Positions 11,132 to 18,829 of a stretch of DNA of 64,000 nucleotides are shown here, piece after piece. The translations under genes were made by a program, and so were the position numbers. Numbering within the stretch: position 1 is the first letter of the stretch; the number at the start of each line of letters is the position of its first letter. Under the pieces are notes generated by a model, which was not told the DNA's origin, searched no databases, and saw only the letters and a list, made by a program, of their open reading frames with translations. Origin of the DNA: CAWIUB01 sp963839995 (GTDB taxonomy: Bacteria; Actinomycetota; Actinomycetes; Mycobacteriales; Jatrophihabitantaceae). Where the stretch lies: contig CAWIXH010000001.1 of NCBI GenBank assembly GCA_963839995.1, positions 372,001 through 436,000 on the forward strand. Reading direction: 5' to 3'.

Positions 11132-12076
11132 GTGAGCACCGCCCTGGAACCCCCGGCCATCGCTGCCGACGAATCCTCGCTACGCCGCTTCCTGCACGGG
11201 CTGCCGGGCGTCGATCAGGTCGGTGCGCAGGCTCGGGCCGAGGCGCTGGCCACGCGCAGTATCAAGACAACTGCCAAGCGGTGGGCCATCGACGCCGCCA
11301 TCAGCATGGTCGACCTGACGACACTCGAGGGCGCCGACACTCCCGGCAAGGTCCGCTCGCTGTGCGCCAAGGCGGCTCGGCCGGACGCGTCCGATCCGAC
11401 CACCCCGTCCGTCGCCGCGGTCTGCGTCTACCCCGACCTGGTCGAGACGGCCGTGGCGGCGCTGCGCGGTACCGGTGTCCAGGTGGCCAGCGTGGCCACG
11501 GCGTTCCCGTCCGGACGCGCCGCGCTCGACACCAAGCTGCACGACGTACGCGACGCGGTCGCCGCCGGCGCCACCGAGATCGACATGGTCATTGACCGTG
11601 GGGCCTTCCTGGCGGGGCATTACCGACAGGTCTTCGACGAGATCATGGCGACCAAGGCCGCCTGCGGCGTTGCGCATCTCAAGGTGATCCTGGAGACCGG
11701 GGAGCTGGTCACCTTGGACAACGTGCGCCGCGCGTCGTGGCTGGCATTGCTCGCCGGCGCCGACTTCGTCAAGACCTCGACCGGCAAGATCACGCCTGCG
11801 GCAACTCCGCCGGTGGCGCTGGTCATGCTCGAAGCGGTACGCGACTTCGCCGATGCGACGGGCGAGCTGCGCGGGGTGAAGCTGGCCGGTGGCATCCGGG
11901 CGAGCAAGCAGGCCATTCGCTACCTCGTGATGGCCAACGAGGTGGCAGGCGAGCAGTGGCTCACACCGCGGCTGTTCCGCTTCGGCGCCTCTAGCCTGCT
12001 CAACGATCTGCTCCTGCAGCGGCACAAACTGGCCACCGGCGCGTACGACGGCCCCGACTACGTATCGGTGGACTGA
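11132..12076 (+). CDS. deoC: Deoxyribose-phosphate aldolase
   Basis: 314-residue class I aldolase that cleaves 2-deoxyribose 5-phosphate to acetaldehyde and glyceraldehyde 3-phosphate. Schiff-base lysine in DFVKTSTGK (Lys214), the proton-relay lysine in GVKLAGGIR (Lys250) and IDMVID (Asp151) are visible. It is longer than E. coli DeoC because of N-terminal and C-terminal extensions, typical of the actinobacterial form. GTG start at 11132. The next genes downstream encode aldehyde dehydrogenases, which fits disposal of the acetaldehyde product. Confidence 0.94.
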   Translation: MSTALEPPAIAADESSLRRFLHGLPGVDQVGAQARAEALATRSIKTTAKRWAIDAAISMVDLTTLEGADTPGKVRSLCAKAARPDASDPTTPSVAAVCVYPDLVETAVAALRGTGVQVASVATAFPSGRAALDTKLHDVRDAVAAGATEIDMVIDRGAFLAGHYRQVFDEIMATKAACGVAHLKVILETGELVTLDNVRRASWLALLAGADFVKTSTGKITPAATPPVALVMLEAVRDFADATGELRGVKLAGGIRASKQAIRYLVMANEVAGEQWLTPRLFRFGASSLLNDLLLQRHKLATGAYDGPDYVSVD

Positions 12077-12111
12077 GGCATGGCCACAGAGCGACGCTTG
12101 CGGAGCGGGCA

Positions 12112-13545
12112 ATGAGCATCTTCGAATACGCACCGGCACCGGAGTCACGCGACATCGCCCGGCTCAAGCCGTCCTACGGCATCTTCGTCGACGGCGCCTT
12201 CCGCGACGGGTCCGGCGAGGCGGTCAAGACGATCAACCCGGCGGACGAGACGCCGCTCGCCGAGGTCGCCGAAGCCGGCCCGCGGGACGTCGACAACGCG
12301 GTCGCCACCGCTCGCCGGGCCTACGACGGCGCCTGGGGGCGGATGCCTGGATCGGTACGAGCCAAGTACCTGTTCCGCATCGCCAGGGCGATCCAGGAAC
12401 GCAGCCGTGAACTCGCAGTGCTTGAATCACTCGACAACGGCAAGCCGATCAAGGAGTCGCGCGACGTCGACATTCCGCTTGCTGCGGCGCATTTCTTCTA
12501 CTACGCAGGGTGGGCCGACAAGCTGACCTATGCCGGCTTGGGTCCGGACCCGAAGCCGATCGGGGTCGCCGGTCAGGTGATCCCGTGGAACTTCCCGCTG
12601 CTCATGGCCTCCTGGAAGATCGCCCCGGCGCTCGCCGCCGGAAACACCGTCGTGCTCAAGCCGGCCGAGACCACGCCGCTGACGGCGCTCACGCTCGCCG
12701 AGATCATCGCCGAGGCCGACCTGCCGCCGGGAGTTGTCAACATCCTGGCTGGCGGCCCGAGCATCGGGCAGGCGATCGTCGAGCACGCAGGCATCGACAA
12801 AATCGCCTTCACCGGGTCCACCGAGGTCGGCAAGATCATCCAGCGCACGGTGGCCGGCACCGGAAAACGGCTCTCGCTCGAGCTGGGCGGCAAGGCCGCC
12901 AACGTCATCTTCGACGATGCCCCGCTGGATCAGGCGGTCGAAGGCATCGTCAACGGGATCTTTTTCAACCAAGGCCATGTCTGCTGCGCGGGCTCACGGC
13001 TGCTCGTCCAAGAGTCGGTCGCCGACGACGTGCTCACCGCGCTCAAACGGCGACTCACCACGTTGCGGCTCGGCGACCCGCTCGACAAGAACACCGACAT
13101 CGGCGCGATCAACTCGGCCGTGCAGCTGGCCCGCATCCGCGAGCTCACCGATGCCGGCGATGCCGAGGGCGCCACGCGGTGGTCGCCGCCGTGCGAGCTG
13201 CCTGATCGCGGCTACTGGTTCGCGCCGACCGTGTTCACGAACGTTTCGCAGACGAATCGCATCGTCCGCGAGGAGATCTTCGGACCGGTGCTGTCGGTGC
13301 TGACGTTCCGTACGCCGACCGAAGCGGTCGAGAAGGCGAACAACACGCCCTACGGGCTGTCGGCCGGGGTCTGGACGGAGAAGGGCTCGCGCATCCTGTG
13401 GATGGCGTCGCAACTACGGGCCGGTGTCGTGTGGGCCAATACGTTCAACCGCTTCGACCCATCGTCCCCGTTCGGCGGGTACAAGGAGTCGGGCTTCGGA
13501 CGCGAAGGCGGCCGCCACGGGCTGGAGGCCTACGTTGCCCACTAA
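12112..13545 (+). CDS. Aldehyde dehydrogenase, full-length
   Basis: 477-residue NAD(P)-dependent aldehyde dehydrogenase. Active-site residues are all present: Asn160 in IPWNFPLL, Glu257 in LELGGK, Cys291 in NQGHVCCAGSR, plus the FTGSTEVG cofactor loop (about 233-240). Placement 36 nt after deoC suggests it oxidises acetaldehyde from deoxyribose 5-phosphate cleavage, an inference from context. A GGAG ribosome site precedes the ATG. The 3' end overlaps the next gene, a half-length relative, by 11 nt. Confidence 0.92.
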   Translation: MSIFEYAPAPESRDIARLKPSYGIFVDGAFRDGSGEAVKTINPADETPLAEVAEAGPRDVDNAVATARRAYDGAWGRMPGSVRAKYLFRIARAIQERSRELAVLESLDNGKPIKESRDVDIPLAAAHFFYYAGWADKLTYAGLGPDPKPIGVAGQVIPWNFPLLMASWKIAPALAAGNTVVLKPAETTPLTALTLAEIIAEADLPPGVVNILAGGPSIGQAIVEHAGIDKIAFTGSTEVGKIIQRTVAGTGKRLSLELGGKAANVIFDDAPLDQAVEGIVNGIFFNQGHVCCAGSRLLVQESVADDVLTALKRRLTTLRLGDPLDKNTDIGAINSAVQLARIRELTDAGDAEGATRWSPPCELPDRGYWFAPTVFTNVSQTNRIVREEIFGPVLSVLTFRTPTEAVEKANNTPYGLSAGVWTEKGSRILWMASQLRAGVVWANTFNRFDPSSPFGGYKESGFGREGGRHGLEAYVAH

Positions 13546-14404
13546 GGCCAAGCCCGCGACTGCCGGCAGGCTGCGGGTGCGCAAGACGTACAAGCTCTCC
13601 ATCGGCGGCGCCTTCCCGCGCTCGGAGTCCGGCCGCTCCTATCCGGTCCTCGATACGGACGGCACGCTGCTGGCCCACGCTGCGCAGGCATCCCGCAAGG
13701 ACGTCCGCGACGCCGTCGTTGCGGCCCGCAAGGCTTTCCCGGCATGGTCAGGCGCGACTGCCTACAACCGGGGTCAGGTCCTGTACCGGATCGCCGAGAT
13801 GCTGGACGGGCGGCGGGACCAGTTCGTCGCGGAAGTCACCGCGTCCGGCGACGACCCCGGCACCGTCGACGCGGCCGTCGACCGGCTGGTCTGGTACGTG
13901 GGCTGGGCGGACAAGTTCGCCCAAGTGGCCGGAGGCACCAATCCGGTCGCCGGGCCGTATTTCAACTTCTCGCTGCCCGAACCCACCGGCGTCGTCGGCA
14001 TCGTCGCCCCACAGGAATCCAGCCTGCTCGGTCTGGTGTCGGTGCTGGCACCCGTGATCACCACCGGCAACACCGCGGTCGTGGTTGCCTCGCAGCAGCG
14101 TCCGTTGCCAGCCGTGTCGCTGACCGAGGTGCTGGCCACCTCGGACGTGCCCGGCGGGGTCGTGAACCTGCTGACCGGTTTCACCGATGAGCTCGCCCCG
14201 TGGCTGGCCAGCCACCGGGACGTCAACGCGATCGACCTGACCGGTGTAGCCGACACAGCACGTCCGGCCCTGCAGCGTGCCGCCGCGGATAACGTCAAAC
14301 GGGTGTACGCGCCGCCTGCGGGTAACTGGGCCAACGACCCCGGGACGGGCCGGCTCAGCGCGTTCGTGGAGACGAAGACCGTCTGGCACCCGATCGGCGT
14401 CTGA
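13535..14404 (+). CDS. Half-length aldehyde dehydrogenase homologue lacking the catalytic half
   Basis: 289-residue protein that matches only the N-terminal, cofactor-binding half of aldehyde dehydrogenases (YNRGQVLYRIAEMLDGRR; YVGWADKFAQV; PTGVVGIVAPQESSLLGLVS; VVNLLTGF). The cofactor-domain glutamate motif and the catalytic cysteine region are absent; the protein ends after a divergent segment PPAGNWANDPGTGRLSAF. The proposed start is TTG at 13535, inside the end of the upstream dehydrogenase gene, which allows coupling. The reading frame is intact, so it is probably a maintained partner or regulatory subunit of its full-length neighbour rather than debris. The function is not established by sequence. 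Confidence 0.75.
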   Translation: MPTKAKPATAGRLRVRKTYKLSIGGAFPRSESGRSYPVLDTDGTLLAHAAQASRKDVRDAVVAARKAFPAWSGATAYNRGQVLYRIAEMLDGRRDQFVAEVTASGDDPGTVDAAVDRLVWYVGWADKFAQVAGGTNPVAGPYFNFSLPEPTGVVGIVAPQESSLLGLVSVLAPVITTGNTAVVVASQQRPLPAVSLTEVLATSDVPGGVVNLLTGFTDELAPWLASHRDVNAIDLTGVADTARPALQRAAADNVKRVYAPPAGNWANDPGTGRLSAFVETKTVWHPIGV

Positions 14405-14416
14405 CCCACCGGCGTG

Positions 14417-14836
14417 TCAGGTCGCGTCGAACCATCGCTGAGTCGAAGATCCGAGCGACCGACGTCGCCGGTCATAGGTCACCTCGGGCACGGCCGGATC
14501 CCACATCCACCAGGCGATGCGGAACCATCCCCACCAGCTGTCCCAGTGCTCAACGGGATGCAGCGGTAAGTGAGCAGGGTAGCGGCGTCCGCCACGATCC
14601 CGAAGGTCGTCGTCGGGATGCGCCTGCGTCAGCTCGCGCCCACGGCGGTCGACGACCTGCACACGGCACCCAGTCGCGGCCAAAATCCGAGACACGACTG
14701 CGATCCCGGGGTCAGCGGTCGCGCCGGATTCAATTCTGCCGATCACCGAGCGCGCGATGCCGGCCCGTTCGGCGACCTCGCGTTGGCTCAGCCGGGCGGC
14801 CCGTCGCGTGGACCGGATCAGCAGGTCGATGCGCAC
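14417..14836 (-). CDS. XRE-family helix-turn-helix regulator
   Basis: 139-residue DNA-binding protein. The first about 65 residues form a Cro/C1-type HTH (LIRSTRRAARLSQREVAERA, IARSVIGRIESG). The C-terminal part is Trp/Arg-rich (HWDSWWGWFRIAWWMWDP) with no domain I recognise. GTG start at 14836. It is convergent with the half-length dehydrogenase and divergent from the acidic protein at 15090; a perfect 12-bp inverted repeat lies in the shared 253-nt intergenic region and is a candidate operator. Confidence 0.82.
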   Translation of the reverse strand: MRIDLLIRSTRRAARLSQREVAERAGIARSVIGRIESGATADPGIAVVSRILAATGCRVQVVDRRGRELTQAHPDDDLRDRGGRRYPAHLPLHPVEHWDSWWGWFRIAWWMWDPAVPEVTYDRRRRSLGSSTQRWFDAT

Positions 14837-14960
14837 CCGTCAAGAGTGTCCGACCAAGTCCCGCCATGAACACCCGCGGGCCCTCGCCTGTGGACGAGCC
14901 GATCGTCGCTGTGGATAGCGCGCCGGCACAGCTGCAAGCCGCATAGCCAGTCCATTGCTC

Positions 14961-14990
14961 GAGGTCTGCTCCACTATCGGAGCAGACCTC
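14961..14990. promoter_or_regulatory. Perfect 12-bp inverted repeat in a divergent intergenic region
   Basis: GAGGTCTGCTCC (14961-14972) and GGAGCAGACCTC (14979-14990) with a 6-nt spacer. It lies between the XRE regulator and the acidic protein, which are transcribed away from each other. It could be an operator for the regulator or a REP-like hairpin. The rest of 14837-15089 shows nothing else I can support. Confidence 0.5.
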
Positions 14991-15089
14991 AACAGCCGGC
15001 GAGGAGTGATGTGCCTCGAGCGCTCTCCTCGGCGGTAGGTTGCCGCTCATGAGAAAGCGCGCAGGACGCCGGTCCCGCGGGGTGGCTCC

Positions 15090-16115
15090 ATGACCAGCGC
15101 ATCGGACGCCTCGATCATCCCCATCACGCTGACTGTCAATGGCCGGACCGGGCTCACCCTGTGGGCCCCGCCCTGGGAGGACGACGACGGCGAGGAGTGG
15201 CAGGGCTTCCTCGGGGACGGCGCCAAGATCGTGCTGTTCCCCAGCGTCCAGCGGCTGGGCGAGTTCATCGCGTCCGGGGTGGACCACGACCTGTCCGATC
15301 ACCCGGCGTGGGGACGGGTGCAGCGGCTGACCCCCGATCAGCTGCGGCCAGGCGGCGAGGACGCCTACGACCTGGATCAGGTGTACGAGTGGGCGTCCGG
15401 CGAGCCGGACCCGGTGCATGTCTCGTCGCTGGCCAACGTGGTCGACATCGTCGCGAAGATCGCCGACTGCTGCGACGACGGAGCCTTGCGCCGGCTTGTC
15501 GAGAACACCCCCGAATACGAGGACCTGGTCAGCGACGAGGTCAGCTATCAGGGCAAGGAGGGGCGCAAGCGCTGGAGCGAGCTGGGCGACGTGATCGCGG
15601 ACACCTGGGAGCGGGCGATCTCGCGGGTCGACAGCTGGCTGGACTGGCGGGGCGACTTCAGCGACACCGACCTCGAAGCCGAGACGGTGTGGGATCGAGT
15701 GGGCGCCGAGCCGATCGAGCTGATCCTTCCCGACGCGACCTACCTGACGGTCCGAGCGGGCACCGATGAGGAGATCCAGTTCCTGGGCAGCGAGGGCGAC
15801 ATTGCCGTCTTCAGCGAGGTGGCGGACCTCGCCCGGTACTGCCGAACCGCCAAGGACCACGAGCTCGTCCACCTCGAATGGTGGTCGGAGCTGGCCGAGA
15901 CCAAACCGGCCGAGGACGAGGAGATCTTCACCCCGCAGCCGGACGACAGCTACGACCTCACCGTCCCGAGCACTCGCGGGTCCGAGCTGCTGCGTGAGCT
16001 GGCCGACTTCTGCGATCTGGACGCCGACGTCGCCGACCTAGAGGATCCCATCGACGAGGCAACCTGGACCCGGCTGGTCACCGAGGTCGAGTCGTGCCTG
16101 CGCCCTCAAGACTGA
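15090..16115 (+). CDS. Acidic actinobacterial protein with an internal duplication
   Basis: 341 residues, rich in Asp and Glu, cytoplasmic (no signal or membrane segment). Unrecognised function. Two similar halves are visible: residues near 40-95 (FLGDGAKIVLFPSVQRLGEF, then a DHDLSDHPAWGRV stretch and DAYDLDQV) resemble residues near 228-290 (FLGSEGDIAVFSEVADLARY, then DHELVHLEWWSEL and DSYDLTV). Each is followed by a helix of the type IVAKIADCCDD / LLRELADFCDLDA. So the protein seems to be two copies of one alpha/beta unit. ATG 15090 gives MTSASDAS; no strong ribosome site is obvious. Confidence 0.75.
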   Translation: MTSASDASIIPITLTVNGRTGLTLWAPPWEDDDGEEWQGFLGDGAKIVLFPSVQRLGEFIASGVDHDLSDHPAWGRVQRLTPDQLRPGGEDAYDLDQVYEWASGEPDPVHVSSLANVVDIVAKIADCCDDGALRRLVENTPEYEDLVSDEVSYQGKEGRKRWSELGDVIADTWERAISRVDSWLDWRGDFSDTDLEAETVWDRVGAEPIELILPDATYLTVRAGTDEEIQFLGSEGDIAVFSEVADLARYCRTAKDHELVHLEWWSELAETKPAEDEEIFTPQPDDSYDLTVPSTRGSELLRELADFCDLDADVADLEDPIDEATWTRLVTEVESCLRPQD

Positions 16116-16116
16116 C

Positions 16117-16200
16117 GTGGATCACTCCGATCGCGTTCGCGCTCTGCTGCTGCAACGACATTTCGTGGCCGGGCTCAGGCTCGGTGCCAGCAAGGGATGA
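16117..16200 (+). CDS. 27-codon ORF overlapping the galK start
   Basis: GTG-started ORF MDHSDRVRALLLQRHFVAGL ending in GASKG, whose stop overlaps the galK ATG as ATGA. Its sequence resembles the N-terminal helix of galactokinases that normally precedes the WRAPGRVNL motif. Either it couples translation of galK, or it is the original galK N-terminus cut off by a frameshift. Too short to classify firmly. Confidence 0.3.
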   Translation: MDHSDRVRALLLQRHFVAGLRLGASKG

Positions 16201-17309
16201 CGCGCGCCGTCTGCTGGCGCGCCCCCGGCCGGGTCAACCTGATCGGCGAGCACACGGACTACAACGCGGGGTTCGCACTGCCGTTCGCCATCGCCGAGTC
16301 GTGCGCGGCGACGATCGCCAGGGCGCCGATCGACGGCGTTCGGGTGCGCTCCGCACAGGTGCAAGCCGTGCTCGACATCCCCACCTCCGAGCTGCGCCTC
16401 GGGGCCGCGTGGGTTACGTCCCGACAGCGGTGGGCCGGGTATGCAGCGGGCATTCTCTGGGTGTTCGCGCAGCGCGGCATTACCGATGGCGTTCCAGCCG
16501 GGCTCGAGATTGCCCTGGACAGCACCGTTCCCATCGGCGCCGGCCTGTCCTCGTCGGCCGCGATCTCCTGTTCGGTCGCCGCCGCCGTCAACGACTTGCT
16601 GCAGCTCGGCTTGTCACCCCGCGAGCTCGCCCGGGTTGCCGACCTGACCGAGAACGAGTTCGTCGGCGCCCCGACGGGTGGCATGGACCAGCTGGCATCG
16701 ATGCTCTGCATCGACGGGCACGCGCTGCTCTGCGACATGCGGACCCGCGAAACCGAACCAGTACCGCTCGACCTCAACGGCGCGGGGCTGACGCTGCTCG
16801 TCGTCGACAGCCACGCCCCGCACCGCCATTCGGACGGCGAGTACCGAGAACGGCGGCGGTCCTGCGAACTCGCCGCCACGGAACTCGGCGTCCCGGCGCT
16901 GCGCGATGCGACGGTGGACGACGTCGAACGGCTGTCGTCGGATCTGCTCCGGCGGCGGGCCCGGCACATCGTCACCGAGAACGCCCGAGTGCTCCACACA
17001 GTTGCCCTGTTGGGCAGCGGCGATGTGGCCGCAATCGGGCCGCTGCTCACCGCCTCACACCACTCCATGCGGGACGAATTCGACATCACCGTCCCGGAAG
17101 TGGACGTCGCGGTCGAGACGTTGCTAGCGGCCGGTGCGCTCGGTGCCCGGATGACCGGCGGCGGGTTCGGCGGATGCGTCATTGCGCTGATCCAGCCGGC
17201 TTCGGTCGACACGTGCGCTGCCGCAGTAGCCAGCGCCTACGCCGCACACGGCTTCTCCGAACCGTCGTGGTTCGTCACCTCACCCAACCGCGGCGCGCAT
17301 CCCGCGTAG
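16197..17309 (+). CDS. galK: Galactokinase
   Basis: 370-residue GHMP kinase that phosphorylates galactose at C1, first step of the Leloir pathway. Signature GRVNLIGEHTDYNAGF near the N-terminus, ATP loop PIGAGLSSSAAI (about 107-118), and C-terminal GARMTGGGFGGCVI are present, as is GMDQLAS with the catalytic Asp. The start used leaves only about 10 residues before the signature, shorter than the usual about 20-25; an overlapping 27-codon ORF just upstream may hold the missing N-terminal helix in another frame. No galT or galE lies beside it. Confidence 0.92.
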   Translation: MTRAVCWRAPGRVNLIGEHTDYNAGFALPFAIAESCAATIARAPIDGVRVRSAQVQAVLDIPTSELRLGAAWVTSRQRWAGYAAGILWVFAQRGITDGVPAGLEIALDSTVPIGAGLSSSAAISCSVAAAVNDLLQLGLSPRELARVADLTENEFVGAPTGGMDQLASMLCIDGHALLCDMRTRETEPVPLDLNGAGLTLLVVDSHAPHRHSDGEYRERRRSCELAATELGVPALRDATVDDVERLSSDLLRRRARHIVTENARVLHTVALLGSGDVAAIGPLLTASHHSMRDEFDITVPEVDVAVETLLAAGALGARMTGGGFGGCVIALIQPASVDTCAAAVASAYAAHGFSEPSWFVTSPNRGAHPA

Positions 17310-17372
17310 CCGCTGAAGCGGTCTCGAGCGCTCCGTCGAATACCGATCTGGCGAGCACGTTGGCGATCTCGT

Positions 17373-17507
17373 ATGCCTGGTTCGGTCAGCCGCGAACCGC
17401 TCGTGGGCTTCGTCGCGCGAGATCCGTACGTCCGCAATGGTTTGGTGACCTCCTGGACGATCCGACCCTGGAGCGTCGTCATCACTGCTGACACTAGGCA
17501 GGCGTGA
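17373..17507 (+). pseudogene. C-terminal remnant of a YCII-domain protein
   Basis: A 44-codon frame (17373-17507) encodes VGFVARDPYVRNGLVTSWTI followed by RPWSVV, which closely resembles the end of YciI/YCII-domain proteins (Asp-Pro-phi-X-X-X-Gly-Leu-Val ... Ile-X-X-Trp). The N-terminal half, including the conserved His of the domain, is absent: upstream in the same frame is galK and its stop at 17307-17309. Probably a decayed gene fragment. Apart from this fragment, the 317 nt between galK and the GH3 gene shows no convincing gene. Confidence 0.45.
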
Positions 17508-17626
17508 AGGTCACGGTCACCGATCGGGCACGACCCGGAAGACCCGGGTGCCGGGGACTCCCCTGCACCTTGACGTCAAGATCATGCCGGGGCGCGGCTC
17601 GAGAGCGCGACTGCGATAGTGGCCGG

Positions 17627-18829
17627 ATGAGGACTGGGGCGCTCGCGCTGCTGGCCGTGCTGACGGCCTGCTCGTCCGCCGTTCCGGGCAGGGGCACGGC
17701 CAGCCTGCCCCCCAGCCCGGCGTCGTCGAGCCCGCCACCCTCGCCCACCCCGTCGGCGCCCACGACGTCCATTGCACCCAAGCCACCTACGCCCACGCTC
17801 TCTCAGGCACAACGCGTCCTGGCGACGATGGACGAGGCACACCGCGTCGGCCAGTTGTTCATGGTCGACGGCGACGCCACACTCGTCGATGCGGGTGCTG
17901 TCGCATTGATCACCAACTACCACGTCGGCGGTGTCTACCTGTCGGGCCAGACCAGCCTCAGCGTGCGGCAGACGGCAGCGGTCACGGCCGGGCTCCAGCA
18001 ACACGCCGCCGGCCCGAAGCTGTTCATCAGCTCGGACCAGGAGGGCGGGCAGGTGCAGCGCTTCACCGGGCCTGGTTTCTCGCAGATCCCCAGCGGCGTG
18101 CAGCAGGGCATGCTCGCCCCCACTGAACTGCGGGCCGACGCCCAGCTGTGGGGCGGGCAACTGGCCGGCGCCGGCGTGAATCTCAACCTGGCCCCGGTCG
18201 CCGACACCGTGCCCAGCGCAGCCGCGGCCCAGCACAACCCGCCGATCGGCGGCTTCGACCGCGAGTACGGCTACGACCCGGCGACGGTCGCCTCGCACGC
18301 CGTGGCGTTCGCCGCGGGGCTGGCAGCCGCCGGCGTGGACGCCACGGCGAAGCACTTCCCCGCGCTCGGGCGGGTGACGGCCAACACCGACACGACCGCC
18401 GGGGTCACCGACACCCTGACGACCCGCAGCGATCCCTACCTGAGGCCGTTCGCCGCGCTGGTCCGGGCAGGCGTGCCGTTCGTGATGATGTCGACCGCCG
18501 TGTACATGCAGCTCGACGCGGCCCGGCCTGCCGCGTTCTCGCCGACGATCGTGGACGGCATGCTGCGTGGCGAGCTGGGGTTCCGCGGTGTGGTGATCAG
18601 CGATGACCTCAACGCCGTCCAGGTGCGCGCAGTGCCCGCTGCCGAACGTGCGGTCGATTTCATCGCCGCGGGGGGCGACATCGTGCTCGACGTGCAGAAC
18701 GCCGACATCGCCCCGATGATCGAGGCGGTGCATGCCCGGGCCCGGACCGACCCCGCATTCCGGGCCCAGGTCGATGCCGCCGCGCTGCGCGTGCTGACTG
18801 CCAAGCAGGCCCGCGGCCTACTCCGCTAG
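17627..18829 (+). CDS. GH3-family lipoprotein, NagZ/LpqI-like
   Basis: 400-residue lipoprotein: signal peptide with lipobox LTAC (Cys15), a Pro/Ser/Thr linker to about residue 55, then a glycoside hydrolase family 3 barrel. Family relatives are beta-N-acetylglucosaminidases of cell-wall recycling (LpqI in mycobacteria). Visible: VGQLFMVDG, DQEGGQVQRF, LNLAPVADTVP, GRVTANTD and the nucleophile-region motif VVISDDL. The usual KHFPG motif reads KHFPALG here, a substitution beside a substrate-binding segment, so activity is likely but specificity uncertain. ATG 17627 is chosen because it starts a proper lipoprotein signal; an earlier GTG would add 41 Arg-rich residues. Its end overlaps add tail to tail. 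Confidence 0.85.
   Translation: MRTGALALLAVLTACSSAVPGRGTASLPPSPASSSPPPSPTPSAPTTSIAPKPPTPTLSQAQRVLATMDEAHRVGQLFMVDGDATLVDAGAVALITNYHVGGVYLSGQTSLSVRQTAAVTAGLQQHAAGPKLFISSDQEGGQVQRFTGPGFSQIPSGVQQGMLAPTELRADAQLWGGQLAGAGVNLNLAPVADTVPSAAAAQHNPPIGGFDREYGYDPATVASHAVAFAAGLAAAGVDATAKHFPALGRVTANTDTTAGVTDTLTTRSDPYLRPFAALVRAGVPFVMMSTAVYMQLDAARPAAFSPTIVDGMLRGELGFRGVVISDDLNAVQVRAVPAAERAVDFIAAGGDIVLDVQNADIAPMIEAVHARARTDPAFRAQVDAAALRVLTAKQARGLLR

Noticed and set aside
17237..17494. Minus-strand 85-codon frame after galK.
   Set aside because: No domain or ribosome site; the plus strand shows a clear YCII C-terminal signature in the same place.
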